The position numbers and the translations under genes are program-made. Shown one piece after another: positions 56,019-64,000 of a stretch of 64,000 nucleotides of DNA. Position 1 is the stretch's first letter; the number at the start of each line of letters is the position of its first letter. The notes under the pieces were generated by a model. It ran no database searches. It was not told the origin of the DNA and saw only the letters and a list, made by a program, of their open reading frames with translations. The DNA is from Desulfuromonadaceae bacterium (GTDB lineage Bacteria; Desulfobacterota; Desulfuromonadia; Desulfuromonadales; JAHYIW01): assembly GCA_019429445.1 (NCBI GenBank), contig JAHYIW010000007.1:49137-113136 (forward strand), read 5' to 3'.

Positions 56019-57221
56019 TCAGCGCTTAATTTTCTTTTCTTTCTGCGCCGCCTGCAACAGATCCCCCAAAGAACCGAGTCCTGAACCGCCGCCCGCTTGT
56101 TCTGTCCACGACGTCTCAGCGGATGCTGCAACATCCGTGGCTGTCGGAATCAGCGCGATCCGTCGTTCAGCCAGGTCAATCTTCTCAATCGTCACCGCCA
56201 GCGATTGGCCCACCTTGAGAACATCTTGCGGATGACGAATCCGTTGTCCCCCACCCAGTTTTGAAATGTGTAGCAGTCCGTCAATGCCGTCTTCCAGCGT
56301 GACAAACGCTCCGAACTGCGTCAGCCTGGAAACCGTTCCGGTCAGTTGCGATCCTTCACGGTAGATCGTCCCGACCTTTTGCCAGGGGTCGGCCAGGGTG
56401 TCGCGCAAACTGAAGGCAAAGCGCTCCTTTTCCCAATCACAGCTCTTGAGTGCGACCTGCAATTCCTGACCAACGTGCAGCACTTCATTGATATTCTCGA
56501 CCCGTCCGTAACCGATTTCTGAAATCGGTAACAGGCCCTCGATCCCGCCGATATCGATAAATGCGCCAAACTCGCGGATGTTGGTGACTGTCCCGCTGAC
56601 CACCATCCCCTCTTTTAGTGTCGCGCGTAACGCTTCACGCTGTGTCCGCCGTTCTTCTTCCAGAATGGCGCGATGTGACACCACAATATTGCGCCCCTGT
56701 TCGCCGAACTGCGTGATTTTAAAGGTCAGTGTACTGTCGATGAGCTCGGCAACATTTTCCTCGCGCCGCAAACCAAGTTGCGAAAATGGACAGAAAGCCC
56801 GCACCGCCCCCGGCAGACGCACAGCGAAGCCCCCCTTAATCTCTTGTTCGATCCGTCCTTCAACCGGAACCCCGCCGCGCCAGGCGTCCTCCAGCTGCTC
56901 GGTGCCGGAAGACCCGCCCCCCAGCCGCAAGGTAAAACGCAACTCACCGTCCTTCCGGGTGACGAAGTAGGCGTTCAGCTGGTCTCCAACGACGACCGTC
57001 ATCTCGCCATCAGTATTGAGCAGTTCACTGGCGGCAATGATCCCCTCGCCTTTCTGCCCAACATCGAGAAAAACCCACTCAGCACCGATCTGCAACACCG
57101 TCGCCGCAATCTTTTGCCCCGGCTCAAGCCGGGCGGTGCCGGTGGCCAGGCTCGCAGCAAACAATGCCGCAAAATCTTCATCTTCGGTGTTTTCATCCAT
57201 ATCTTGCGGTTCTTCGTTCAT
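56019..57221 (-). CDS. Four-S1-domain RNA-binding protein (RpsA-like)
   Basis: A 400-aa protein with four S1/OB folds (about residues 35-110, 120-190, 205-275 and 290-365), each with the GxV..I..FGAF.D. or related pattern; the third and fourth are the most canonical (VSGTVTNIREFGAFIDIGGIEGLLPIS). Ribosomal protein S1 has six, so this is a shorter relative, possibly an S1-like regulator or RNase-associated protein. The ATG at 57221 has AGAGG 8 nt upstream; a second ATG two codons earlier (57227) is in frame. It starts 12 bp after the glycosyltransferase stop. Confidence 0.85.
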   Translation of the reverse strand: MNEEPQDMDENTEDEDFAALFAASLATGTARLEPGQKIAATVLQIGAEWVFLDVGQKGEGIIAASELLNTDGEMTVVVGDQLNAYFVTRKDGELRFTLRLGGGSSGTEQLEDAWRGGVPVEGRIEQEIKGGFAVRLPGAVRAFCPFSQLGLRREENVAELIDSTLTFKITQFGEQGRNIVVSHRAILEEERRTQREALRATLKEGMVVSGTVTNIREFGAFIDIGGIEGLLPISEIGYGRVENINEVLHVGQELQVALKSCDWEKERFAFSLRDTLADPWQKVGTIYREGSQLTGTVSRLTQFGAFVTLEDGIDGLLHISKLGGGQRIRHPQDVLKVGQSLAVTIEKIDLAERRIALIPTATDVAASAETSWTEQAGGGSGLGSLGDLLQAAQKEKKIKR

Positions 57222-57233
57222 CGTCATCGCCTC

Positions 57234-58238
57234 TCATTTATTCAGTTGATGCTCTTCGAGCACAGTCATGCATAGCTCGGCAAACGCTTGCGCTTCGCGC
57301 TTTGCGGAAAATCGTTCCGGGTTCGGTTGTGACAAACGCGCCCGCAACGCCGGTTCGTCAATCAGGCGTATGACGGCGGCGGTAAATTCTTTTGCGTCAC
57401 GATAAAGCATGCCGTTGACACCCGCTGTGACGACTGCGGCGTTCCCTGAAATAGCGTGCGCCAGAATCGGGCGGCCAAGAGCCGCCGCTTCGACCAGCGC
57501 GTTCGGCAGCCCCTCACTGACAGAATTGTTGAGCACCACATCGGCCTGGCGCATCGCCGCAGGGATGGCTGCGGGGAGAATATTGCCGACATAGTGCGCC
57601 CAATGGCGCGCCGCCACGGCGGCAAGAAACTGTTCGCCATACCCTTTATCGAGGATCGGCCCACAAAACGCAACATGGAATGCGCGACGACATGCAAGCG
57701 GGTCACAGAGCTCAAGTAATGTGAGCACCCCTTTGACGGGACGAATCCCGGCCGGGCAGAGCAACAGGAGATCCGTCGCTGACAAACCGAGCTGGTCACG
57801 CAATGCGCAGGGAGCATCACCCAACACCACCCCTGGTGCCACATAACGCAGTCGCCGGGCGAATTCAGGATGATCTTGCGCCAGCGATTCGAGGTCGCGT
57901 TGATTCTTGATGACGATCAACCCAGCCCGCCGCAACACGTCCCTGATCACCGGCTCATGCTGCGGGTGCGCCAGTCCATCATGATAGTCGGTCCCGGTTA
58001 ACAGCACCAGATAGGGCAATGTCGCCCCCGATTCCAGCCACGGCCGACCGGAACGATAGGCATGGAGCAGCAGCGCGAGATCGACGCCGCGCTCCAGTGC
58101 TACGCTTATTGCGGTCGGTTCAGCCGGGACAATTGTCACCGTGTGGCCAAGAGCCGTCACCCCCGCGCTTAACCGTTTTGCAGTGACCCGGTTGCCCGTT
58201 GTGCGCACTTGTGGAGGAACGACAATCAGCAGGTGCAT
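57234..58238 (-). CDS. GT4-type glycosyltransferase
   Basis: A 334-aa glycosyltransferase of GT-B fold. The C-terminal half has the pattern GPILDKGYG.., DVVLNNSVSEGLPNALVEAAALG (donor-binding E-x7-E) and GVNGMLY, typical of family 4. The first half is a Rossmann acceptor domain starting HLLIVVPP. No sugar donor can be deduced. It overlaps the deacetylase gene by 13 bp. Confidence 0.85.
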   Translation of the reverse strand: MHLLIVVPPQVRTTGNRVTAKRLSAGVTALGHTVTIVPAEPTAISVALERGVDLALLLHAYRSGRPWLESGATLPYLVLLTGTDYHDGLAHPQHEPVIRDVLRRAGLIVIKNQRDLESLAQDHPEFARRLRYVAPGVVLGDAPCALRDQLGLSATDLLLLCPAGIRPVKGVLTLLELCDPLACRRAFHVAFCGPILDKGYGEQFLAAVAARHWAHYVGNILPAAIPAAMRQADVVLNNSVSEGLPNALVEAAALGRPILAHAISGNAAVVTAGVNGMLYRDAKEFTAAVIRLIDEPALRARLSQPNPERFSAKREAQAFAELCMTVLEEHQLNK

Positions 58239-59062
58239 CGGCAGGCTCCGAAAGTGGTCAGCTGGATCCCCCGTGTCGCAATTAATGCACGGATCGTCGG
58301 CGCAGTCAACGCCGCCAACTCGCGCTCCCGCGCCGGGCCGGAAAAAGGCTCATCATCGGCACTGTAGCCAGGGTGAGTCATCAGCTCCCAGGTTCCGGCA
58401 GGCAACTGTGTCAGCAACGTTTCCAGGCCCTGTGCAGTAAGACGATTGAGCCACGGCATCCCCCACAAACCATCCGGGAAATAAAGGTCCGGCTCTCTTC
58501 GCAGCGCCGCCAGTCCGGCAGCCAGCCGCCGGTAGGACGCCAGCTCAGCGCCGAGTTGCCCGGCAGGGTCGGTCTCGACCGGCTCCGCCGGAACCGGCAG
58601 GCGCAGCGCAGTAATCCCGGTCTCGCGCGCAACCGCGACGATGATCCCGGTCAGGGCCGGGCAGAGGAAACAGTGCTGGTGGGTATCAAGATGATCGGGG
58701 TGCAACCCCGCGTCACGCACACGGGCAATCTGGCTGTGCAATTCATGGCGAACGGCGGTGCGGTCAAAATCCCCGCTCGCCAGGCGCGTTCGCAGCATCT
58801 GTTTCCCCGGAAAATTGCCGGCGGCATCGGTCAATCCAGCAATCGCGCCCCCCAGCGCTCGTCCCTCGGAGAGATTGAGATGAACCCCCAGCGGCAATCC
58901 CAGCGTGAGGGATTCCCGCGTCGCAGCGACAAAGGTCGGTCCATTGGCGAGCAATGAAACGCTGGTAACGATCCCTGCGGTGCAGGCACGAAAGATGCCG
59001 CGATCGCGACGCTGGCCGTTGCCCAGATCATCCGCGTTGACAATCAGTTGAATTTCATTCAC
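58226..59062 (-). CDS. ChbG/HpnK-family carbohydrate deacetylase (YdjC-like)
   Basis: A 278-aa metal-dependent deacetylase: VNADDLG near the start (metal ligands), GVHLNLSEG (about 74-82) and HPDHLDTHQHCF with the catalytic His cluster (about 120-132). Homologues remove acetyl groups from chitin oligosaccharides or from N-acetylglucosaminyl hopanoids. Pairing with a glycosyltransferase suggests a lipid- or oligosaccharide-modifying pair (inference). Confidence 0.88.
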   Translation of the reverse strand: MNEIQLIVNADDLGNGQRRDRGIFRACTAGIVTSVSLLANGPTFVAATRESLTLGLPLGVHLNLSEGRALGGAIAGLTDAAGNFPGKQMLRTRLASGDFDRTAVRHELHSQIARVRDAGLHPDHLDTHQHCFLCPALTGIIVAVARETGITALRLPVPAEPVETDPAGQLGAELASYRRLAAGLAALRREPDLYFPDGLWGMPWLNRLTAQGLETLLTQLPAGTWELMTHPGYSADDEPFSGPARERELAALTAPTIRALIATRGIQLTTFGACRCTC

Positions 59063-59080
59063 CGGTCATCTCTTCGTCAG

Positions 59081-60292
59081 CTATTCACAGACGCAACGTC
59101 CGGTGAATTCGCTTTCGGGACGATCCTCCGCCCCAGCCATCAGACTGATCCCCTCAACCACCACATCTTCACCCATTTTTGCCAATGTTTTCAAAAAGTT
59201 CAACGTCAGATGAGGATTGAGCTGGGTTCCCGCCACCTCCAGCATCCGCCCACTGATTTTGGCGAAATCCCACGGCTCTTTATAGGCCCGACGGGTGCGC
59301 AAGGCATCGAACGTGTCTGAAATCATTGTCATCTGACTGCAAACATTTAATCGCCAATGCTTCGGCACCTCGGGGTAACCACCAAGATCATAACGCATAT
59401 GATGCTCGAAAGCCGAGAAGACCGCTATCTTCGGGATCCCCTCCTGATTCATCAGATACTGGGCACCGCGCGACGGGTGGGCTTTCATCTTTTCCCAATC
59501 GGCGTCGCTCAGGGCACCCGGCTTGCGGATAATCTCGTTATCGACAAAGATCTTGCCGACGTCATGCACCATTCCGGCGATGCCAACGTCGTGCAGCATT
59601 TGTCCGGAAAACCCCAGCGACATCCCCTGTGCGACATTGAGGATACCAACATTGACCGAATGGGTAAAGGTGTACTCATCCTCCATGCGCAACGGAACCA
59701 GGGCCAGCAGTGGATTAGCCTCACGACGAAAGGCGGTGATGAACCCGGCAATAATTGAAGCCATATCCTGCGTGTCAAGCGGTGCCTTCTCCCTGGCGGA
59801 CTGGTAAAACGACTTGAGATTTTGCAGTTCTTCCGCGCTCAAATCCTCAAATGAGCCGATCGCCCGACTCTCCGCTGCCACCTCCCCCTGGGTTACGTCG
59901 ACATCGCCGATCTCGATATATTGAGCATTGTTCTGCAAGGTCTCCAGCGCATCAAACCCGAGCACGACCCTGAGCAGCAAGGCAATTTCGGCGTTATCAA
60001 TCCCCGAAGTAAAGCGCAGATAGCCGATATTTTTCGCACCGCAGAGCCGGGCAATACGCGTTGTGTGCTGAGATTTTTCCAGCGGTTTGCCCTGGTAAAG
60101 CAGTTCCTCTTTAACAATCAGCAGCGTGACTTCGTCGCGCTGTTGCAGCAGGGTGACTAAACTATCGGCAAGACGTGGAATTTGCGCCGTCACGCGCGGG
60201 TGTTCCGGCGCGTAGAGTGCCCCGGCAGCCAGCGCATGGGACAACGATGTGATCACTGCACTGAGCTGATGCCGTTCGATGTCATCCGTCAC
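59081..60292 (-). CDS. HD-GYP-domain protein (putative cyclic di-GMP phosphodiesterase)
   Basis: A 403-aa protein with an N-terminal ~160-residue region without known domain and a C-terminal HD-GYP domain: THSVNV, VHDVGKIFVDNEIIRKPG (HD motif, about residue 245), EHHMRYDLGGYP (GYP motif, about 305). Such enzymes cleave c-di-GMP to GMP; the canonical residues appear present. It overlaps the HEAT-repeat gene by 11 bp, so the two are translationally coupled and probably act together. Confidence 0.9.
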   Translation of the reverse strand: MTDDIERHQLSAVITSLSHALAAGALYAPEHPRVTAQIPRLADSLVTLLQQRDEVTLLIVKEELLYQGKPLEKSQHTTRIARLCGAKNIGYLRFTSGIDNAEIALLLRVVLGFDALETLQNNAQYIEIGDVDVTQGEVAAESRAIGSFEDLSAEELQNLKSFYQSAREKAPLDTQDMASIIAGFITAFRREANPLLALVPLRMEDEYTFTHSVNVGILNVAQGMSLGFSGQMLHDVGIAGMVHDVGKIFVDNEIIRKPGALSDADWEKMKAHPSRGAQYLMNQEGIPKIAVFSAFEHHMRYDLGGYPEVPKHWRLNVCSQMTMISDTFDALRTRRAYKEPWDFAKISGRMLEVAGTQLNPHLTLNFLKTLAKMGEDVVVEGISLMAGAEDRPESEFTGRCVCE

Positions 60293-62441
60293 AGAGCGTT
60301 CCTTTCATCCTCGCCAGCGTATTTTTTGCCTGTTCTGCCAACTGTCCAGTACCGCTGTCCGCCTGCTCCTGCAACAATCCCTTGACCTTGTCGGGGGGAA
60401 ACTTGTCCAGCGCGTTAACGATCTCCAGTTTGAGTTCCGCATGACAAAGCGGATGCAACAGGCTGCGCGAAGAGAGAATCTCATGAAAAGTCGGCAGCAC
60501 AGCGACCGCCTGCATTCCGGCCAACGTCCTGACGACGTTTTTCTTGAGTTCGAGACGATAATCGATCAGTGCTTTTTTGCTCAGCAGTTCAATCAACGTC
60601 CTGATCACCCGCCGACTTTCCGCAAATGGTGCCAACATGATCGCATTGAGCACATCTTCATCCTTCCGCGACTCAAGTCCCTTGATGAGGAGGTCGTCAG
60701 TCGATTTGTCCTTCATGCGGATACACGCCTTCAACGCTTCTTGTCGCACTTTCGGATGCGGATGTTTCAGCAGCGGACGCAATTTGGGCAACAGCCCCTG
60801 GGCGTCCATCTCGTTCAGCAGATAGATGATGTTGCGCACCACGAACCAGCGTTCATCCTGTAAGCGTTCCGTCGCCGCGTCGATCACATCGCGACCCAGT
60901 TTTTTCAGACAACTCAGGTATAACAGGCGCACGTTGCGGTTCGTCTCTTCACCCACTCGTTCCAGCAACGGCGCAATAAAGGGTTTGCCAACACAGATAA
61001 TGACTTTGCCAATAGCGTCAAAATCCTGTTTGCCGCGGATTCGGGCATCGCGCAACAGGCGCTGAATAAATTTTTCGCCCGACAACTCCTGGCGGATCTC
61101 AGCCAGGTGGTCGGTATCCTCGTGAGAATCGAAACAGAGTCGGCACAATCTGGCCAGATTCGCGTAGTCCCCCACATCGAGATAATGCTCAATCGAACTG
61201 AGCAAGCTCGCACACACGCCGCGCAAATGTTCAGCATCCGGATGATGTTTAAGAATATGCAGGGTGATTTCCGCAGCGTGTTCATCAACCCCGTGCGTTT
61301 CCAGGGTATGTCGCAGTGCATCAAGATGTTCATTGAGCGCGACGGGGATAGTCTCGCTTTGCAGGACGGTCATCAGCGCCCGCTGATAGCGGGACGGAAC
61401 ATATTTTTTAAATTCATCCGGACGAAACAGCTCCTGGATTTTGCGGGTGGTGCTGACGTCATTGGCTTGTGGCCTGGACAGTCCGGCAGGCATGTCCAGG
61501 TTACGCTCTCCGGCCAGCTTGCTCAACAACGACATGATAACCGGTGGTACATAATTTTTCTGTAACGAAACATTTTTGAGTGCCTCAAGGATCACCTCGT
61601 CCGATAATTCGGAGAAAAAGCCTTCCGCATAATCGGCCTTCAACCCCAAATTAAAAGCATTGTTCATGAACATTTCCCGCAATTCAACCGACAGGTTGTT
61701 AACGAACTCCGTCAATTTTTTCAGCGCCTGGGCACGATACATGGTGATTTTTTCGTGCTGCAAACTGCTTAGCAAGCGACTCAGCTCCCTGGCAAGGGCG
61801 CTCTTCTCTTCCGCACTTTTGCCCGCCATCAAGTCGGAAACAGCTGCCGCAAAACTTCCCGGCGAGTCCGTTTCGTGCAACGTTTTAGCAACATCTTCTC
61901 CACAGGCATGCGCGATTGACAGGGCGAAACGATCCCAGATATCTGACTTGCCACCCTGAAGTTTTCCTGCGTCGTCTCCCTGTTCGGTAAGGGTGAATTT
62001 ATCCTCGTCCAGCTCTTCGACCATAATGCCAACCACCTGACGAACCGCCAGACTGGTGGCAATCCCCCCCTCGTCCCAGGTTTCAGAAGGGCGGCGAATG
62101 ACAACCCGCAGAAAAGCGTAGATTGACATCGCGTTCAGTTCGGGGGTCAGGGAGAAGGTGGCAATACCGTGTTCGAACATCCGCAAGGCAAATGTCTCAA
62201 ACAGCTTGTTGCTGCGCTGGATAAATTCACCGTCGAAAAGAAAACCGTGACGCGCCACGACGATGCTGAGCTGCGGAAGTTCGGCAAAAAGTTCTTCAAG
62301 AATCATTTCCAGACGAGCGGTCGTCGCCGTCACCAGTTTGTTTTCTTCGTGGTAAAGACTCAAATGCTTGCCGAGCAGAAAAAGCGTATTGAGCAGATTG
62401 GCGACTCGCGTAAAATTTGCTGTTTTTTCTTCAGATTGCAC
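60282..62441 (-). CDS. HEAT-repeat protein coupled to the HD-GYP gene
   Basis: A 719-aa mostly helical protein. The N-terminal region (residues 1-130) has its own pattern, including a stretch shared in style with the HD-GYP N-terminus (LYHEENKLVTATTARL; LSIVVARHGFLFDGE). The C-terminal ~250 residues show HEAT/PBS-lyase-like repeats (PFIAPLLERVGEETNRNVR, LPKLRPLLKHPHPKVRQEAL). I take the GTG at 62441, which has GAGG 6 nt upstream; a TTG at 62459 is an alternative. Likely a scaffold for the HD-GYP protein; inference. Confidence 0.7.
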   Translation of the reverse strand: MQSEEKTANFTRVANLLNTLFLLGKHLSLYHEENKLVTATTARLEMILEELFAELPQLSIVVARHGFLFDGEFIQRSNKLFETFALRMFEHGIATFSLTPELNAMSIYAFLRVVIRRPSETWDEGGIATSLAVRQVVGIMVEELDEDKFTLTEQGDDAGKLQGGKSDIWDRFALSIAHACGEDVAKTLHETDSPGSFAAAVSDLMAGKSAEEKSALARELSRLLSSLQHEKITMYRAQALKKLTEFVNNLSVELREMFMNNAFNLGLKADYAEGFFSELSDEVILEALKNVSLQKNYVPPVIMSLLSKLAGERNLDMPAGLSRPQANDVSTTRKIQELFRPDEFKKYVPSRYQRALMTVLQSETIPVALNEHLDALRHTLETHGVDEHAAEITLHILKHHPDAEHLRGVCASLLSSIEHYLDVGDYANLARLCRLCFDSHEDTDHLAEIRQELSGEKFIQRLLRDARIRGKQDFDAIGKVIICVGKPFIAPLLERVGEETNRNVRLLYLSCLKKLGRDVIDAATERLQDERWFVVRNIIYLLNEMDAQGLLPKLRPLLKHPHPKVRQEALKACIRMKDKSTDDLLIKGLESRKDEDVLNAIMLAPFAESRRVIRTLIELLSKKALIDYRLELKKNVVRTLAGMQAVAVLPTFHEILSSRSLLHPLCHAELKLEIVNALDKFPPDKVKGLLQEQADSGTGQLAEQAKNTLARMKGTLCDG

Positions 62442-62498
62442 GCAATACCTCACTGACAAACAGGATCATATAATTCACCCACCGGAATCGAAAAGATG

Positions 62499-63476
62499 CT
62501 ACATGACTGTCAACTGCGGTTCGTTCAGCGCCGCGATCTGCTCGCGCAGTTCAAGGATGTGCTCCCCCCAGTAGCGTTCGGTATTAAACCAGGGGAAGTG
62601 ATGCGGAAAGGTCGGATCGTCCCAACGACGTGCCAGCCAGGCACAATAATGCAGAATACGCAGCGAACGCAACGCCTCAATCAAACGTAATTGTTGTGGT
62701 TGAAAAGAATGGAATTCCTCGTAGCCAGCCACAATCTCTGCCAGCTGCACGCTCTGTCTGGTCCGGTCGCCCGACAGCATCATCCAGATATCCTGCATCG
62801 CCGGGGCCATCCGGGCATCATCGAGATCGACCAGGTGCGGGGCGTTGTCACGCCAGAGGATGTTCCCGGCATGACAGTCACCATGGGTGCGGATATTCGT
62901 CACCGTTGCGGACAACAGATCATCGACACCCTGCAGCAGATCCGCGGCAAGGGCATCATAGTTCGCCTTGTAGGCAGCCGGAACAAATTTCGCGCTGATC
63001 AGTGCCACGCTGTCATAACCAAAGCTCCTGCTGTCCAGTTGGGGGCGATGCACAAATGGCCGTGTCGCCCCGACCGCATGGATGCGTCCCAACAAACGGC
63101 CCATGATCAACAGATTGTCAAGGTTGTCAAACTCCGGCGCATGACCGCCCTGGCGCGGATAGAGCGCAAAGCGCATAGCGGCAAAACGAAACAGGCTGGT
63201 ACCGTCAATCGTCAGCGGTGCAACCACCGGCAGCTCATGTTCTACCAGTTCAAAGCTGAACTGATGTTCCTCCAGTATCTGCTCATCACTCCAGCGCCCG
63301 GCACGATAAAACTTCGCGATCAGTGGTTCACCCCCCTCAATACCGATCTGGTAAACCCGATTCTCGTAACTGTTAAGGGTCAGGATACGACAGTCGCATC
63401 CATAACCAACACTCTCCACTGCATCGAGGACAACATCGGGGTTCAAATTTTCAAAGGCGCGGCCCGGTAATTCCAT
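62499..63476 (-). CDS. srkA: Stress-response Ser/Thr protein kinase, SrkA/YihE family
   Basis: A 325-aa kinase of the aminoglycoside phosphotransferase-like fold. The lysine segment ENRVYQIG..PLIAKFYR, the catalytic THGDCHAGNILW (Brenner motif) and LVDLDDARM (metal-binding Asp) are present, as in E. coli SrkA (about 328 aa), which protects against stress-induced death. I chose the ATG at 63476 (MELPGRAFENLNPD), which matches the family start; a TTG at 63503 is less likely. Confidence 0.88.
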   Translation of the reverse strand: MELPGRAFENLNPDVVLDAVESVGYGCDCRILTLNSYENRVYQIGIEGGEPLIAKFYRAGRWSDEQILEEHQFSFELVEHELPVVAPLTIDGTSLFRFAAMRFALYPRQGGHAPEFDNLDNLLIMGRLLGRIHAVGATRPFVHRPQLDSRSFGYDSVALISAKFVPAAYKANYDALAADLLQGVDDLLSATVTNIRTHGDCHAGNILWRDNAPHLVDLDDARMAPAMQDIWMMLSGDRTRQSVQLAEIVAGYEEFHSFQPQQLRLIEALRSLRILHYCAWLARRWDDPTFPHHFPWFNTERYWGEHILELREQIAALNEPQLTVM

Positions 63477-63782
63477 GAGAGATAAAACCCCTTCGTCTAA
63501 CAAGCTTTATAGCTGATTATTCTTGAGTATAACAGTAACCGGTCACCGGATAAAAGAACAAGATCAGGGCTTTCGCAAAGAAAACAAAAGGCAGGGGTTT
63601 GAACAGATCGCTGAGCTTTTTGTCCTGCTAAAAAAAAGTTAAAAATTAAGGTTATAAAGATTTACCTGAATCAGTGAGTTTAAAATAGTAAATTTCTGCT
63701 TGATCTTTGATAATTAGCTGATTTTGTTGGCGTTTTGTGCTACATTAGAACTGCATCGAAATTCACCCAAGGAGATTTTTTC
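63477..63782. other. AT-rich stretch in front of the IS1380-type transposase
   Basis: Much richer in A/T than the neighbouring genes. No reading frame, and no complete terminal inverted repeat, could be identified here because only the left part of the element is in the window; the left end of the IS, if present, lies in this region. Confidence 0.5.
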
Positions 63783-64000
63783 GTGACTTTTCCGCGGTTC
63801 ACCATCGAACAATCCGACACCGAATTTTACACCTCACAGTCTGGCATGGCCTTGGTCGGGCTGGCTATAAACAGGTTCACCACGCTGACCTCGCGCCTGG
63901 CAAAGGCGGCACCCTGCCAGGGGATTTCTGCCGCCGATGTGCTGCGCTGCTACATCGGCCTGCTCTGCCAAGGCAAGAGCGATTTCGAGGCGATCCGACC
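63783..64000 (+). CDS. IS1380-family transposase, 5' part (cut by window edge)
   Basis: The GTG at 63783 has AAGGAG upstream and opens a frame with no stop up to the end of the window (72 codons). The product reads TFPRFTIEQSDTEFYTSQSG, then MALVGLAINRFTTLTSRLAK, then SAADVLRCYIGLLCQGKSDF, which matches the N-terminal part of IS1380/IS1380-like DDE transposases (the ..T..SG..L.G..LNRF pattern). Only the beginning is visible. Confidence 0.75.
   Translation, partial: MTFPRFTIEQSDTEFYTSQSGMALVGLAINRFTTLTSRLAKAAPCQGISAADVLRCYIGLLCQGKSDFEAIR

Overview
The window looks like chromosome of a Gram-negative, GC-rich anaerobic deltaproteobacterium of the Desulfuromonadales (Geobacter/Desulfuromonas/Pelobacter type). 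This is an inference from gene content: LptD outer-membrane assembly, a trp operon continuing into accD-folC, a DUF4080 B12/radical-SAM protein, a MshEN-domain protein, a PEP-synthase remnant and a rubredoxin-type oxidoreductase. No rRNA, tRNA or CRISPR array was recognised.

Layout. 0-16 kb: acyP, then a long minus-strand run read from 16.1 kb towards 0.3 kb: trpE-trpG-trpD-trpC-trpB2-trpF-[MNT + truncated HEPN]-trpB-[DEAD-box helicase]-[type 5 uracil-DNA glycosylase]-trpA-[metallo-beta-lactamase hydrolase]-accD-folC-lptD. The whole tryptophan pathway from chorismate is present, with two TrpB paralogues and several inserted non-trp genes. 16-29.5 kb: a DUF4080 radical SAM protein, a soluble receiver-PAS-histidine kinase, a second radical SAM protein, a hotdog thioesterase, a MshEN-domain protein next to a broken acpH remnant, a DHA2-type MFS exporter, an RbgA/YlqF GTPase, a cyclopropane-fatty-acid synthase, a CbpA-type DnaJ protein, ferrochelatase and a small unlisted Cys4 protein overlapping hemH.

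29.5-36.6 kb is the accessory, repeat-rich part: a MITE-like element with an 8-bp target duplication, an exported TPR-caspase-like protein, a RAYT (REP-associated tyrosine transposase) beside copies of a GTAGGTTGGGTT repeat whose 26-bp unit varies in number (3, 2 and 6), an exported SUMF1-fold protein lying between two of those repeat blocks, a HEPN/MNT pair, hemE, and a ParE/Phd-like toxin-antitoxin pair. 36.6-47.1 kb: an AhbC/AhbD/NirJ-like radical SAM/SPASM protein, DUF4911, peptide deformylase, a two-ACT regulator, an RND pump with its adaptor lipoprotein, a PhnD-like exported binding protein, a double-rubredoxin FAD reductase, and the second copy of the MITE.

47.1-64 kb: a PanP/group II PLP decarboxylase, an exported YVTN beta-propeller, a C-terminal PEP-synthase remnant, glutamate dehydrogenase with two palindromes upstream, a secreted NosD-like beta-helix protein of many near-identical coils, a SlyD-like FKBP with a cysteine-rich insert, a four-S1 protein, a glycosyltransferase/ChbG-HpnK deacetylase pair, an HD-GYP protein overlapping a HEAT-repeat protein, an SrkA-like kinase, and the start of an IS1380-type transposase cut by the right edge.

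Most genes are ordinary and confidently assigned. The best novelty candidates are the 182-bp MITE family (terminal inverted repeats plus perfect 8-bp duplications at both copies), the RAYT with its expanding repeat blocks, the paired exported caspase-like and SUMF1-like proteins, and the decayed genes (HEPN, acpH, PEP synthase). I see no clearly new multi-gene system that can be proven from sequence alone.
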